Source: Sulfurimonas sp.
GTDB taxonomy: Bacteria > Campylobacterota > Campylobacteria > Campylobacterales > Sulfurimonadaceae
Assembly: GCA_022712845.1 (NCBI GenBank)
Contig: JAFLJV010000144.1
Span: 1 to 17,597, forward strand
Length of the DNA stretch: 17,597 bases
Direction of reading: 5' to 3'
Below, one piece after another: positions 1-9,365 of this stretch. Each line of letters starts with the position of its first letter. The stretch's first letter is position 1. A program made the position numbers and the translations under genes. A model generated the notes under the pieces. It was not told the DNA's origin and did not search any database. It saw nothing but the letters and a program-made list of their open reading frames with translations.

Positions 1-1737
1 GATAATCTTTACTCTCCAGAAAATGCTTCACTTTCTCACCTTTTAGATCAAGCACTTAAATCAAATTATCTTTTTGAAAAAGATGTAGATTATGTTGTTA
101 ATGATGGTGAAGTTATAATAGTTGATGGATTTACTGGTCGCTTAAGTGAAGGTCGTCGTTTCTCAGAAGGTCTTCATCAAGCACTTGAAGCAAAAGAGAA
201 TGTTGAAATAAAAGAAGAGACTCAAACTCTAGCAGATATTACATTTCAAAACTACTTTAGAATGTACAACAAACTAGCTGGAATGACAGGTACAGCAGAA
301 ACTGAAGCATCAGAATTTGCACAAATTTACTCTCTTGATGTTATCTCGATACCAACAAATATACTTGTAGTAAGAGAAGATCTTAATGATTTAATTTATA
401 AAACAGAAAAAGAGAAGTTTGAAGCTGTAATTAACACAATAAAAGAATTAGCTAAAATAGGTCAACCAATCTTAATAGGTACAGCTTCTATTGAAAAATC
501 TGAATCTCTGCACAGTATACTGAAAAAAGAAAAAATCGCACATACTGTACTTAATGCTAAAAACCATGCTCAAGAGGGTGAAATCATCAAAGGAGCTGGA
601 GCAAAAGGTGCTGTAACTATCGCTACAAATATGGCAGGTCGTGGTGTTGATATTAAAGTAAATGATGAAGTGAGAGAATTAGGTGGACTTTATATTATTG
701 GAACAGAGCGACATGAAAATCGTCGTATAGATAATCAACTTCGTGGTAGAAGTGGTCGTCAAGGTGATGCTGGTACAACACAATTTTACCTTTCTTTAGA
801 AGATAATTTACTTCGTATTTTTGGAAGTGATAAAATTAAATCTATCATGGAAAGACTTGGTGTTGAAGATGGTGAATATATAGAATCTAAAATGGTAACT
901 CGTGCTGTAGAAAAAGCTCAGAAAAAAGTTGAAAACATGCACTATGAAGGTAGAAAACAAATTGTTGAATATGATGACGTAGCAAATGAGCAAAGAAAAA
1001 TTGTTTACAAATTCAGAAATCAATTACTTGATGCAGAGTATGATATATCATCTAAAGTTAATGAAGTGAGAGCTGAGTATGTAGAACATATACTTAATAA
1101 TTGTGATATTTTTGATGGTGGAGAAAAAGAAGATTTTAATTTAGAAAAAGTTTTAAAACTTTTACAAGAAGAGATGACTTTAGATTTAAATATAGAAGAC
1201 TATAAGCTTTTTGAATATGAAGAATTACTTCAAGCAATAACAAATATAATCAAAAAAGTTTATGACGAGAAGATGAGCGTTGTAGAAGAGAGTGTATGTC
1301 ATGATATAGAAAAAGAGTTGTATCTTAAGGAACTTGACGGTGCATGGAGAGAACATTTATATTCAATGGATACCATGAAAACAGGTATTAGACTTCGTGC
1401 CTATAATCAAAAAGATCCACTAGTTGAATATAAAAAAGAGAGTTTCAACCTTTTTACAGAGTTGATTTCTGATATTAAGTACAACACGATAAAGACACTT
1501 CAAATTATTCAATTTAATATGACTGATCCAGAAGAAGAAGCTAGAGAAGCTGCTCAAAAACTAGAAACTGAAAGAAAAATTGAAGAGGCTGTTAGACAAT
1601 TTAACCTTATTGAGGGTGGTGAAGAAAAAGGGTCTAAAAAAATATCTAGAAATGATCCTTGTCCTTGTGGTAGTGGTAAAAAATATAAACAATGCTGCGG
1701 GAAAAGCGGTCCTAAAAAAGGTGTTTTTGCTTCTTGA
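1..1737 (+). CDS. secA: Protein translocase ATPase SecA (5' end outside window)
   Basis: Motor ATPase that drives unfolded preproteins through the SecYEG channel at the inner membrane. The frame is open from base 1, so the visible 578 residues are the C-terminal two thirds; by comparison with the E. coli protein roughly 290 residues are missing. The ATG at 262 is internal, because conserved SecA sequence ([38 protein letters not shown]) runs straight through it. Visible in order: the end of the preprotein cross-linking region, the MTGTAETEA segment, nucleotide-binding domain 2 with [10 protein letters not shown] (visible residues ~210-219) and [11 protein letters not shown] (~246-256), the helical scaffold and wing, and a C-terminal SEC-C zinc motif [13 protein letters not shown] encoded around 1660-1698. 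The zinc motif in SecA family members binds SecB or ribosomes. The stop overlaps the TTG start of the next gene. Confidence 0.97.
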   Translation, partial: DNLYSPENASLSHLLDQALKSNYLFEKDVDYVVNDGEVIIVDGFTGRLSEGRRFSEGLHQALEAKENVEIKEETQTLADITFQNYFRMYNKLAGMTGTAETEASEFAQIYSLDVISIPTNILVVREDLNDLIYKTEKEKFEAVINTIKELAKIGQPILIGTASIEKSESLHSILKKEKIAHTVLNAKNHAQEGEIIKGAGAKGAVTIATNMAGRGVDIKVNDEVRELGGLYIIGTERHENRRIDNQLRGRSGRQGDAGTTQFYLSLEDNLLRIFGSDKIKSIMERLGVEDGEYIESKMVTRAVEKAQKKVENMHYEGRKQIVEYDDVANEQRKIVYKFRNQLLDAEYDISSKVNEVRAEYVEHILNNCDIFDGGEKEDFNLEKVLKLLQEEMTLDLNIEDYKLFEYEELLQAITNIIKKVYDEKMSVVEESVCHDIEKELYLKELDGAWREHLYSMDTMKTGIRLRAYNQKDPLVEYKKESFNLFTELISDIKYNTIKTLQIIQFNMTDPEEEAREAAQKLETERKIEEAVRQFNLIEGGEEKGSKKISRNDPCPCGSGKKYKQCCGKSGPKKGVFAS

Positions 1738-2936
1738 AAACATCAATAGTACCATATCTTGTTAAAAGATTTTTACGATTTGATAAAGAACAACCTTTTA
1801 TATTTTTATCCGCGTTGCTAGCCTTTTTAGGCATAGCACTTGGTGTTATGGTACTTTTAATCGCTATGGCTCTTATGAACGGCTTTGATAAAGAATTTAG
1901 AAAAAAACTTACAATTATGAACTATCCACTAACTGTTATTCCTAAGTTTTATGGCTCAGTTAATGAAAACCTACTAATTGACTTAGAAAATGAATTCCCA
2001 AAACTAAACTTTAGTCCTTATGTGCAATCTTCTGTAATGGCTAGAAGTGGAAATAAACTAGAGGGTGGTTATATCTTTGGAGTTGACTTTAAAAGTGAGG
2101 CTGAAGTAAATAGTGTTTTAAAAGAAGCAATTCTCAATAATCAATTTAATAAGTTTGATGTTTTAATTGGAAAAACACTAAAAGATGATTTTTCACTTTT
2201 TGTTGATGATAGACTAATGTATATATTTACACATGTGGAGCCAGGGGGTCTCTCTATTACACCAAAAATAAAAAGGTTTAAAGTTAAAGCAACTTTTGAT
2301 TCTGGTTTAACTGCTTATGATAAAGCATATAGCTACACTACGCTATCCTCACTTCAAGCTATTTTACACCTACCAAGTAATCAATATGATGGTATTCATA
2401 TATTCTCTAATGATCCACATGTTGATATATTAAAAATAAAAGAATTTCTTCCTGCAACTGTAACTATAAAAGGTTGGTGGGAAGATAATGTTAATTTTTT
2501 TGCGGCACTAGAGCTTGAAAAGATCTCTCTTTTTATAGTATTAATGCTAATCATCCTAATAGCCGCGATAAACATCATATCTTCCCTTTTAATGACCGTT
2601 ATGAATAGAAGAAGTGAGATAGCATTACTTTTATCCCTAGGTGCTTCATCCTTGGAGATTAAAAAAGTTTTTTTATATCTTGGTATTGTTATTGGTGTTA
2701 GTGGAATTTTAGCAGGTACAGCTTTGGGAATGAGTGGATTATGGATACTTAGCACATTTGATATAGTTTCATTACCTAAAGATGTATATCCTACTACAAC
2801 GTTACCACTTGATTTGAGTGTTAAAGATTTTTTCTTGATAGTAGTTGGTGCTTTTGCAATTGTTATAGCTTCATCATTTTATCCAGCAAAAAAAGCAAGT
2901 GAAGTGGATATATTAACTGTTTTAAGAAATGAATAG
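1734..2936 (+). CDS. LolC/LolE-family lipoprotein-releasing ABC transporter permease (LolF type)
   Basis: Inner-membrane permease of the FtsX/LolCE/MacB superfamily, expected to extract outer-membrane lipoproteins from the inner membrane with a LolD-type ATPase, which is not in this window. The 400 residues show the family layout: TM1 at ~22-48, a periplasmic domain at ~50-260, then TM2 ~264-290, TM3 ~311-337 and TM4 ~366-383. The cytoplasmic segment [15 protein letters not shown] (291-305) is the conserved coupling region, and the protein ends with the typical [11 protein letters not shown]. The start is TTG at 1734, giving TTGA overlap with the secA stop, with AAGGTG about 10 bp upstream; this suggests translational coupling. 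Campylobacterota usually carry one such permease rather than a LolC plus LolE pair, hence the LolF label, which is inference. A generic FtsX-like permease is the alternative. Confidence 0.88.
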   Translation: MKTSIVPYLVKRFLRFDKEQPFIFLSALLAFLGIALGVMVLLIAMALMNGFDKEFRKKLTIMNYPLTVIPKFYGSVNENLLIDLENEFPKLNFSPYVQSSVMARSGNKLEGGYIFGVDFKSEAEVNSVLKEAILNNQFNKFDVLIGKTLKDDFSLFVDDRLMYIFTHVEPGGLSITPKIKRFKVKATFDSGLTAYDKAYSYTTLSSLQAILHLPSNQYDGIHIFSNDPHVDILKIKEFLPATVTIKGWWEDNVNFFAALELEKISLFIVLMLIILIAAINIISSLLMTVMNRRSEIALLLSLGASSLEIKKVFLYLGIVIGVSGILAGTALGMSGLWILSTFDIVSLPKDVYPTTTLPLDLSVKDFFLIVVGAFAIVIASSFYPAKKASEVDILTVLRNE

Positions 2937-2951
2937 AGAGTAAATTTTATA

Positions 2952-5900
2952 TTATTTATCTTTATCATCTCGTTTAAATAGTTCAAATGGAAGAAGTAGG
3001 GTTCTTTTTATAATATTAAATGGTGCTTGTATTATTGATTTTGCTACTTGAGTATCAATTTTTGGGTTATCTAGTGGACCTTTAACAGTAAGTGATGTTG
3101 ACATACTCTCTTTGCCCATCAGTATATAACCAACAATAGGTATTTTTGATACTTTACTACCTAAATCTGTTTTTAAATTTAAATCTAAATCAATGGTATT
3201 GTTTTTTATACTAGCCACCCCTTCTCCAATTATATCTACCTCTTTTGAATTTAGAAAGATATTACTCATAGTATATAGATCATCTTTTAAACTAAAGTTT
3301 ATATATGCACTTTTTGCTTTAAGACCTTTTTTACTATACCCTGGCAAAGAGAAAGTCACTAGAGAAGGGATAGTATTTACAAAAGCTAAAATATTATTTA
3401 AAATTTTATAATCAACTATAATTGTGTCTTTTGCATACGCAATACCATTATATTCTACAGGAGTTCCTTTGATTGAAAAATGCATAGAACCACCTTTGAA
3501 TTTTGATAAAGAAAAAAGTTTTTCCATAAATATATCACCAAAATCTTTTCCAAAAAGATTAAATTTACCATCTTTTAGTTCAAATTTTGCTTCGCCTTTT
3601 TTATGATTTAATTTAGCAGTTAATTTATTATTAACATATTGAAGCTTGATAGTATCAGAAAGAGCACGTCTATGCTCACTTAAGTATATAAAACAATCAT
3701 TTGCATCTAAGTAGATATTTATCTTCTCTTGAGCATTTTTTGTGGTGTTTTCATCATCTAACATATCAATTATTTCATTTATATTTATCCCTATATCATG
3801 TGCATAAATTTCAATACCATTTGCAATTTTTATATCAACAGAATTATTTATACTAAAAAATACATTATTATTATTTTTATCTATTTCACCTTTAATTACG
3901 TAGTTGTCTATAGCTTTATTTTCTGTAGTTAATATTTTATATCTATAAGCTGTATTTGCTAAAAAGTTTATGTTTTGTTCATTGCTTTTTTTGAAAATTG
4001 AAAAATAACCATTATTAAAATCATACTCTTTAAGTATTTGTGAGTTTTTAGCAAGTTTTTCTATTGAGTTGAATTTTAATGTCCACTCATCAGTAGTAAA
4101 TCTATAATCTATACCGTACTCTTTTGATTCTATTTTAGTAATGTTGTCTTTTTTAGAAATATCAAGTGCTATGTTTTTATTAGATTTAAAAATATTTCCA
4201 AGTTTTTTATATTTAAAATTAATATTATGAATATCAATATAACCCTTAGTTTTATCTATATCATACCTTACGCTAATATTTGATTTTAACATATCATCAG
4301 ATGTTAGCTTCATATTATTTACACTAAAAATATTATTCTTAATATTTAAAGCTGCATTTGAAAGTTTGTACTCTTTAAAATTTATATTTAACCTAATGAT
4401 ATCTTTTGTAGATATTGTCAACTCTTTATTATATAAAAGTTTTAATGGTAATTTGGATTGTTTTAGATTTATATTATTATATTTAAAATCTAGTATATCG
4501 ATATTTAAATCAAGCCCCATAGGTTTAAGGAGAATTTTCCCTGATGCTTTAGCAGATATTTTATCTTTAATACTAAGTGATGTTATTGGTACTTTTGCAC
4601 TTAGTGTTTTCATATCAAACGGCATGCTTAAAGCATCTATATTTATATACTCATTATTTAATACCCATATTGATTTATCAAATTTAATTTTATCTTGTTT
4701 AGGTGAAATAATATAACTTGCATTTAAAGGTTTAAAGCCATTATCTAGTCTTAAATCATTCTCTTTAAAAAATACCTTATTAATTCTAAAATCTAATTTT
4801 CCTTTACCTTCTTTTGCATTAAAATCTAAATCTACATTAGCACTAGCTATTTCTTTATATTTTGCTAACATATCATTTACTTTAACATGAGTATTTTTTA
4901 AAAACACATGAGCATTAAATATATCTAAGTCTAAACCTAAATAGTTTATTTTAGCTTCCCTTGTATAAAAATCACCAATAGCATCAACATTATTTGTTCT
5001 TAGATTTATTAGTAGTTTTAGATTTGCATCAAGATCCCCTTTTGTTTGTATAAAAGGTAATTTAATTTTATATCTATTAAGCAAGCTTAGTAAATCTTTA
5101 TTTGCTTGCCCTTTAAACAGTAAATGAAGAGTTAAAAGCTCCTCTTTTTTAGAGAAGTCTATTTTTAACCAACTTTTATCAAGAAAAAAATCATATGTAT
5201 AAGCATTTTGTGGCTTTATAAATAATATGCCATCTTTAAATTCTAAGTTTGTATGACTTGTTCTTATTGGTGGAAGTAATTTATCATATGTATATACTAA
5301 ATTAGTTGCAACTGCTTTTGCTTTTAAGTTTAAATATGCTTTATCTATATTTTCATAATCCACCCAGCCATTAACACTTTTTATCGATAAACCTGATAGT
5401 GTCATGGCATCATAAAACCAATATTTAACTTTTGGATTAATTTCTATTAAATCAATTATATATTTAGTATCATCTATCTCTTTGTTGGAATTAAGAGCAT
5501 AAGCTAACTTTTTTTTATCGCCATGAATATTTAAAGTAAGGTTAGCATCATTATTAATATCTATATTTAAAGATGATGAGAACTTTAAACCATCTTCAAG
5601 CTTAAGAAGTATTTTTCCTGATATATTTACATTCTTTTGTTTAATATTTAGATTATTAACTCTTATTTGAAGGGCATTCAATTTAGCATATATTAGACTA
5701 TCTAATGAAAATTGCGGTGATGATAAAGATAATGAGCCTCTTTTATTATCTTTATACTCTATAAAACCTGTTATATTATTAAATGATATTTTTTCTATTC
5801 TAATTAGTTCAAACCAACTAGAAAATATTAGATTTTTTTCTATATCTTTAATAGCTTCATCATAATCAATATTTGTTTCACTCTTAGTTTTAATAATATC

Positions 5901-6107
5901 TATCTCTTTTATAACTATACTTATCTTTTCATTCCATTTAATGTATAATTTCTTAACTTTTAAATTTGGTAGCGATACGTTATCTAAGTAAACACCATTT
6001 TGTAAAAGTATAAATATACTAAAGAGCAATAAAAATATGAAAGATAAAGCATTAACAAGAATGAAATGGATTTTTGAGATAGTATTAATAATTATTTTAT
6101 CATTCAT
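2952..6107 (-). CDS. AsmA/YhdP-like envelope protein (DUF3971 / AsmA-like C-terminal)
   Basis: Large 1051-residue protein with one N-terminal membrane helix (about residues 13-37) and no lipobox; the rest is predicted periplasmic, made of alternating hydrophobic/polar beta strands. The last ~170 residues (about 865-1035) carry the pattern of the AsmA-like C-terminal domain: GGSMHFSIKGTP, a VTFSLPGYSKKG segment, GEGVASIKNNTIDLDLNLKT, PIVGYILMG and TVKGPLDNPKID. Proteins of the AsmA/YhdP/TamB group form long hydrophobic grooves and are implicated in phospholipid transport to the outer membrane; that role here is by family. Composition is very rich in Lys, Asn and Ile. It converges on the permease gene with only 15 bp between stops, and its 5' end overlaps mltG. 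The ATG at 6107 has an AGG 6 bp upstream and no good downstream start before the membrane helix. Confidence 0.8.
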   Translation of the reverse strand: MNDKIIINTISKIHFILVNALSFIFLLLFSIFILLQNGVYLDNVSLPNLKVKKLYIKWNEKISIVIKEIDIIKTKSETNIDYDEAIKDIEKNLIFSSWFELIRIEKISFNNITGFIEYKDNKRGSLSLSSPQFSLDSLIYAKLNALQIRVNNLNIKQKNVNISGKILLKLEDGLKFSSSLNIDINNDANLTLNIHGDKKKLAYALNSNKEIDDTKYIIDLIEINPKVKYWFYDAMTLSGLSIKSVNGWVDYENIDKAYLNLKAKAVATNLVYTYDKLLPPIRTSHTNLEFKDGILFIKPQNAYTYDFFLDKSWLKIDFSKKEELLTLHLLFKGQANKDLLSLLNRYKIKLPFIQTKGDLDANLKLLINLRTNNVDAIGDFYTREAKINYLGLDLDIFNAHVFLKNTHVKVNDMLAKYKEIASANVDLDFNAKEGKGKLDFRINKVFFKENDLRLDNGFKPLNASYIISPKQDKIKFDKSIWVLNNEYINIDALSMPFDMKTLSAKVPITSLSIKDKISAKASGKILLKPMGLDLNIDILDFKYNNINLKQSKLPLKLLYNKELTISTKDIIRLNINFKEYKLSNAALNIKNNIFSVNNMKLTSDDMLKSNISVRYDIDKTKGYIDIHNINFKYKKLGNIFKSNKNIALDISKKDNITKIESKEYGIDYRFTTDEWTLKFNSIEKLAKNSQILKEYDFNNGYFSIFKKSNEQNINFLANTAYRYKILTTENKAIDNYVIKGEIDKNNNNVFFSINNSVDIKIANGIEIYAHDIGININEIIDMLDDENTTKNAQEKINIYLDANDCFIYLSEHRRALSDTIKLQYVNNKLTAKLNHKKGEAKFELKDGKFNLFGKDFGDIFMEKLFSLSKFKGGSMHFSIKGTPVEYNGIAYAKDTIIVDYKILNNILAFVNTIPSLVTFSLPGYSKKGLKAKSAYINFSLKDDLYTMSNIFLNSKEVDIIGEGVASIKNNTIDLDLNLKTDLGSKVSKIPIVGYILMGKESMSTSLTVKGPLDNPKIDTQVAKSIIQAPFNIIKRTLLLPFELFKRDDKDK

Positions 6108-6981
6108 GTTTTACCTAAATAAGCCTGTAAATTCCCCTAAAGTGATATACATACCTAAAGGTTCTATTAATAAGATTATATCACAAATGCAAGTTAGAAA
6201 TTACAACGTAAGTAAACTAGATTCAATGATATTAAGGGTGATGGGGAAACCTCAAAGTGGGTGGATAAATATGGGAGTAGAGCAGAGTACAAAATTTGAT
6301 TTTTTATATAAATTAACAACTGCAAAAGCTGCACTTCGTAATATAACATTAATTCCAGGAGAAACAACATATATTTTTTTAAATCAATTAGCCAATAATT
6401 TAAACTTAAATCGAGGATTATTACAAAAAGAATATTCAAAACAATTTATATACCCTGAGGGGATGATTGTTCCAAATACATATAAAATACCAATAGGAAT
6501 TACAGAAAAAGCATTAATTAGTTTTTTGAAAATAAAATCATTATCACAAATGAAAAAACTATCAATGAAGATTTTTGGAACATACAATAAAAAGAAATGG
6601 TTTCATTTTGTAACAATTGCATCTATTATTCAAAAAGAATCTGCAAATATTGAAGAGATGTCAATAGTTAGTTCTGTCATACAAAATAGAATAAAAAAAG
6701 GGATGAAATTGCAGATGGATGGTACACTAAACTATGGTAAATATTCACATATAAAAATTACTCCAAAAAGAATTAGAGAAGATAAAAGTACCTATAATAC
6801 ATACAGGAATAAAGGACTTCCAGCCTTTCCAGTTTGTAATGTAAGTTTTGATGCAATTAGAGCAGCTATTTTTCCAGCACAAACAAAATACTTATATTTT
6901 ATGAAGTCAAAAGATGGAACTCATAATTTCACTCGTTACTATTCTACACATTTACGCAACATTAAACGTGCTACAAAATGA
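6037..6981 (+). CDS. mltG: Endolytic murein transglycosylase MltG
   Basis: Inner-membrane lytic transglycosylase (YceG family) that cleaves nascent glycan strands and is thought to end peptidoglycan chain elongation. The protein has 314 residues, within the usual family range: a short cytoplasmic tail, one membrane helix (~11-27), a LysM-like segment (~35-130), then the catalytic domain. Diagnostic motifs are IYPEGMIVPNTY (138-149), ASIIQKES (195-202) with the putative catalytic Glu201, QNRIKKGMKLQMDGT (216-230), YNTYRNKGLPAFPVCNVS (253-270), and the C-terminal YLYFMKSKDGTHNFTRYY. Position 199 is Gln where many homologues have Glu. The start at 6037 has AAGAG 10 bp upstream; Met9 (6061) is a possible alternative. 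Either choice leaves the start inside the antisense coding region of the AsmA-like gene. Confidence 0.92.
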   Translation: MKDKALTRMKWIFEIVLIIILSFMFYLNKPVNSPKVIYIPKGSINKIISQMQVRNYNVSKLDSMILRVMGKPQSGWINMGVEQSTKFDFLYKLTTAKAALRNITLIPGETTYIFLNQLANNLNLNRGLLQKEYSKQFIYPEGMIVPNTYKIPIGITEKALISFLKIKSLSQMKKLSMKIFGTYNKKKWFHFVTIASIIQKESANIEEMSIVSSVIQNRIKKGMKLQMDGTLNYGKYSHIKITPKRIREDKSTYNTYRNKGLPAFPVCNVSFDAIRAAIFPAQTKYLYFMKSKDGTHNFTRYYSTHLRNIKRATK

Positions 6982-7084
6982 AACACTATTTTAATATCAT
7001 TCAATATTAGAGAGATATAGCTCAAATATTATTTATCTTAGTGGTAACATGTCATCAACAAAATATAAACCTTAAGGAAAAATA

Positions 7085-9253
7085 ATGTCAAAAATCATTT
7101 GGACAAAAATTGATGAGGCTCCGGCTTTAGCAACTTATTCGTTATTACCTATCGTAAATGCTTTTACTAAAGCTGCAGGTGTTGAAGTAGTAGTTAGTGA
7201 TATTTCACTTGCAAATAGAGTTCTTTCTTCTATTGGAAAAGCTACTGATGAGCTATCTAAACTTGGTGAAGTTGTTTTGAAAGTAGATGGTAATATTATC
7301 AAGCTTCCAAATATTTCTGCTTCTGTTGGTCAACTTATTGATTGTATAACAGAACTTCAAGGTCAAGGTTTTGATATTCCTAATTACCCTGAAGCTCCTC
7401 AAAATAACGCTGAAAAAGAGACTCAAGCTGCATATGCTACTTGTTTAGGTTCAGCAGTTAATCCTGTTCTTCGTGAAGGTAACTCAGATCGTCGTGCTGC
7501 TGCTGCAGTTAAAAAGTTTGCTCAAAACAATCCGCATAGATTAGAAGCATTATCTGAAAATTCTCAAGCAAGAGTGTTACATATGAATGGTGGAGATTTC
7601 TTTTCAAATGAGAAGTCAGTAGTTCTTGATAACAATGCAAATATTACTATTGAATTAAATGGTAAATGTCTTAAAGAATTAAATGATATGCAAGATAAAG
7701 AGATAGTTGATACTACTTTTATGTCTAAAAAAGCTTTAAGAACTTTCTTGCAAGAGACTATAGACAATGCTAAAAGTACTGATACCTTATGGTCACTACA
7801 CTTAAAAGCTACAATGATGAAAGTAAGTGACCCAATTATGTTTGGTCATGCAACAGAAGTATTCTTTAAAGATGTATTCGCTAAATATCAAGATGAGTTC
7901 ACTAAATTAGGTTACAACTCTAACATGGGTCTTGGCGACTTATATAAAAAATTAGAAAATTCTGATAAAAAAGATGAAATCATCGCTGCAATCGAAGCTG
8001 TATATCCAACTCAGCCTCGTATAGCTATGGTTGATTCTTCAAAAGGTATCACTAACTTACATGCTTCAAATGATGTAATTATTGATGCTTCTATGCCAGC
8101 TGCAGTAAAAACTGGTTGTAAAATGTGGAACTGGGATGATAAAGCTGAGGATGTAGTTTGTGTTATTCCTGATGCTTCTTATGCAGTATTTCATAAAGCT
8201 ATGGTTGATGATTGTGTTGCAAATGGTCAGTATGATGTTAAAACTATGGGTAATGTTTCAAATGTTGGTCTTATGGCACAAAAAGCTGAAGAGTATGGTT
8301 CTCACCCAACTACTTTTGAAATAGCTGAAGCTGGTATAGTTGAAGTTAAACAAAATGGTAAAGTTTTAACATCTCATACAGTTGAAGAGGGTGATATTTG
8401 GAGACTTTCTCGTGTTAAAGATATCCCTATTCAAGACTGGGTTCGTTTAGCGGTTGAGCGTGGTCGTCTTACTGGTAACCCTGTTGTATTCTGGTTAGAT
8501 GCAAATCGTGCTCACGATGCTAACATGATCAAAAAAGTAGAAGCATACTTGCCAAACCATGATACTTCAGGTATTGAGATTTGTACTTTAGATGTAGCTG
8601 CTGCAACTAAGTTCTCTAATGCTCGTGTTCGTAAAGGTGAAGATACTATCGCTGCTACTGGTAATGTTCTTCGTGATCACTTAACTGATATGTACCCAAT
8701 TTTAGAGCTTGGAACATCTGCAAAAATGCTTTCAATCGTTCCATTATTAGCTGGTGGTGGTCTTTTTGAAACGGGTGCTGGTGGGTCTGCTCCTAAACAT
8801 GTTGAGCAATTCGTAAAAGAAGGTCACCTTCGTTGGGATTCTTTAGGTGAGTTCTTAGCACTTGCTGAATCTTTAAGATTTATTGGTAACAAAAATTCTG
8901 ATGCGAAACTTGCAGCTTTGACGCACGGTCTTGATATTGCAAATGATGATTACTTATCAAACAATAAAGAGCCAGGTAGAAAATGTGGTCAACCAGATAA
9001 CAAAGCTTCTCACTTCTTTTTAGCACAATACTGGGCTAAAGCATTGGCTGAGAGTGACAACGCTGAATTAGCTGCTAAATTTGCTCCAGTTGCTAAAGAG
9101 CTTACTGAAAATGAAGATACTATTATCGCTGAGTTACTTGCTGTTGAAGGTAAAGCTCAAGATATTGGTGGTTACTTCCGTCCAGATGATGCAAAAGCTG
9201 AAGCTGCGATGAGACCATCTACTACATTAAATACTATCATTAACGCTATATAA
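7085..9253 (+). CDS. icd: Monomeric NADP-dependent isocitrate dehydrogenase (IDH-II)
   Basis: Catalyses isocitrate + NADP+ to 2-oxoglutarate + CO2 + NADPH in the TCA cycle, or the reverse carboxylation in a reductive TCA cycle. At 722 residues it belongs to the ~740-residue monomeric class, unrelated in length to the ~420-residue dimeric enzyme. It follows the Azotobacter vinelandii enzyme from end to end. Recognisable are NPVLREGNSDRR (126-137, substrate-contacting Ser134), HLKATMMKVSDP (239-250, Lys241), VIIDASMP (331-338, Asp334), NVGLMAQKAEEYGSH (393-407) and GNVLRDHLTD (526-535, Arg530 and metal-site Asp531/Asp535). His572 (GSAPKHV) and Arg583 (HLRWDS) match the A. vinelandii residues that hold the 2'-phosphate of NADP, so NADP use is predicted. 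The ATG follows AAGGAA by 5 bp. Arg codons favour CGT (14 CGT, 8 AGA), as in highly expressed genes. It is separated from mltG by 103 bp and followed by a hairpin. Confidence 0.96.
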   Translation: MSKIIWTKIDEAPALATYSLLPIVNAFTKAAGVEVVVSDISLANRVLSSIGKATDELSKLGEVVLKVDGNIIKLPNISASVGQLIDCITELQGQGFDIPNYPEAPQNNAEKETQAAYATCLGSAVNPVLREGNSDRRAAAAVKKFAQNNPHRLEALSENSQARVLHMNGGDFFSNEKSVVLDNNANITIELNGKCLKELNDMQDKEIVDTTFMSKKALRTFLQETIDNAKSTDTLWSLHLKATMMKVSDPIMFGHATEVFFKDVFAKYQDEFTKLGYNSNMGLGDLYKKLENSDKKDEIIAAIEAVYPTQPRIAMVDSSKGITNLHASNDVIIDASMPAAVKTGCKMWNWDDKAEDVVCVIPDASYAVFHKAMVDDCVANGQYDVKTMGNVSNVGLMAQKAEEYGSHPTTFEIAEAGIVEVKQNGKVLTSHTVEEGDIWRLSRVKDIPIQDWVRLAVERGRLTGNPVVFWLDANRAHDANMIKKVEAYLPNHDTSGIEICTLDVAAATKFSNARVRKGEDTIAATGNVLRDHLTDMYPILELGTSAKMLSIVPLLAGGGLFETGAGGSAPKHVEQFVKEGHLRWDSLGEFLALAESLRFIGNKNSDAKLAALTHGLDIANDDYLSNNKEPGRKCGQPDNKASHFFLAQYWAKALAESDNAELAAKFAPVAKELTENEDTIIAELLAVEGKAQDIGGYFRPDDAKAEAAMRPSTTLNTIINAI

Positions 9254-9262
9254 TTAAAATAG

Positions 9263-9290
9263 TACAGAGAGTTTAGTTAAACTCTCTGTA
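9263..9290 (+). terminator. Hairpin after icd, probable terminator
   Basis: A perfect inverted repeat with 13-base arms, TACAGAGAGTTTA and its complement, separated by GT, begins 10 bp after the icd stop. No T run follows, so this may be a weak terminator or an RNA-stabilising 3' end rather than a classic intrinsic terminator. Confidence 0.55.
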
Positions 9291-9330
9291 GCAAATAGTT
9301 GAAAATTAAGTTATATAACTTTTAATTATT

Positions 9331-9339
9331 TGTTATAAT
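9331..9339 (+). promoter_or_regulatory. Extended -10 promoter for mdh1
   Basis: TGTTATAAT matches the extended -10 form TGnTATAAT exactly and lies 27 bp before the GTG start in an A/T-rich stretch. No -35 box is evident, which is usual for sigma-70 promoters of Campylobacterota. A transcript would start around 9346. Confidence 0.65.
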
Positions 9340-9354
9340 ACTACTATTAGAATT

Positions 9355-9361
9355 AAGGGAG
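9355..9361 (+). promoter_or_regulatory. Ribosome binding site that fixes the GTG start of mdh1
   Basis: AAGGGAG ends 4 bp before the GTG at 9366. The dinucleotide-binding strand (KRVGIVG) begins within five residues of this start, so no later start would keep the fold. This supports the non-ATG start. Confidence 0.7.
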
Positions 9362-9365
9362 TACT

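Noticed and set aside
262..264. ATG at 262 as the start of secA
   Set aside because: The frame is open to base 1 and conserved SecA sequence continues upstream, so this Met is internal and the gene is cut by the window edge.
808..1023. Minus-strand reading frame inside secA
   Set aside because: Phe/Ser/Ile-rich translation is the usual reverse complement of an A-rich coding strand; no ribosome binding site or family resemblance.
2396..2755. 119-codon minus-strand frame inside the permease gene
   Set aside because: It mirrors the membrane-helix codons of the real gene and has no independent coding signs.
4366..4716. 116-codon plus-strand frame inside the AsmA-like gene
   Set aside because: It is a shadow of the antisense gene, with low-complexity Ser/Leu/Ile/Phe content and no ribosome binding site.
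6982..7084. A specific promoter for icd in the 103-bp gap
   Set aside because: Only weak -10-like elements are visible (TGGTAACAT at 7042, several A/T runs); none is convincing enough to list as a feature.
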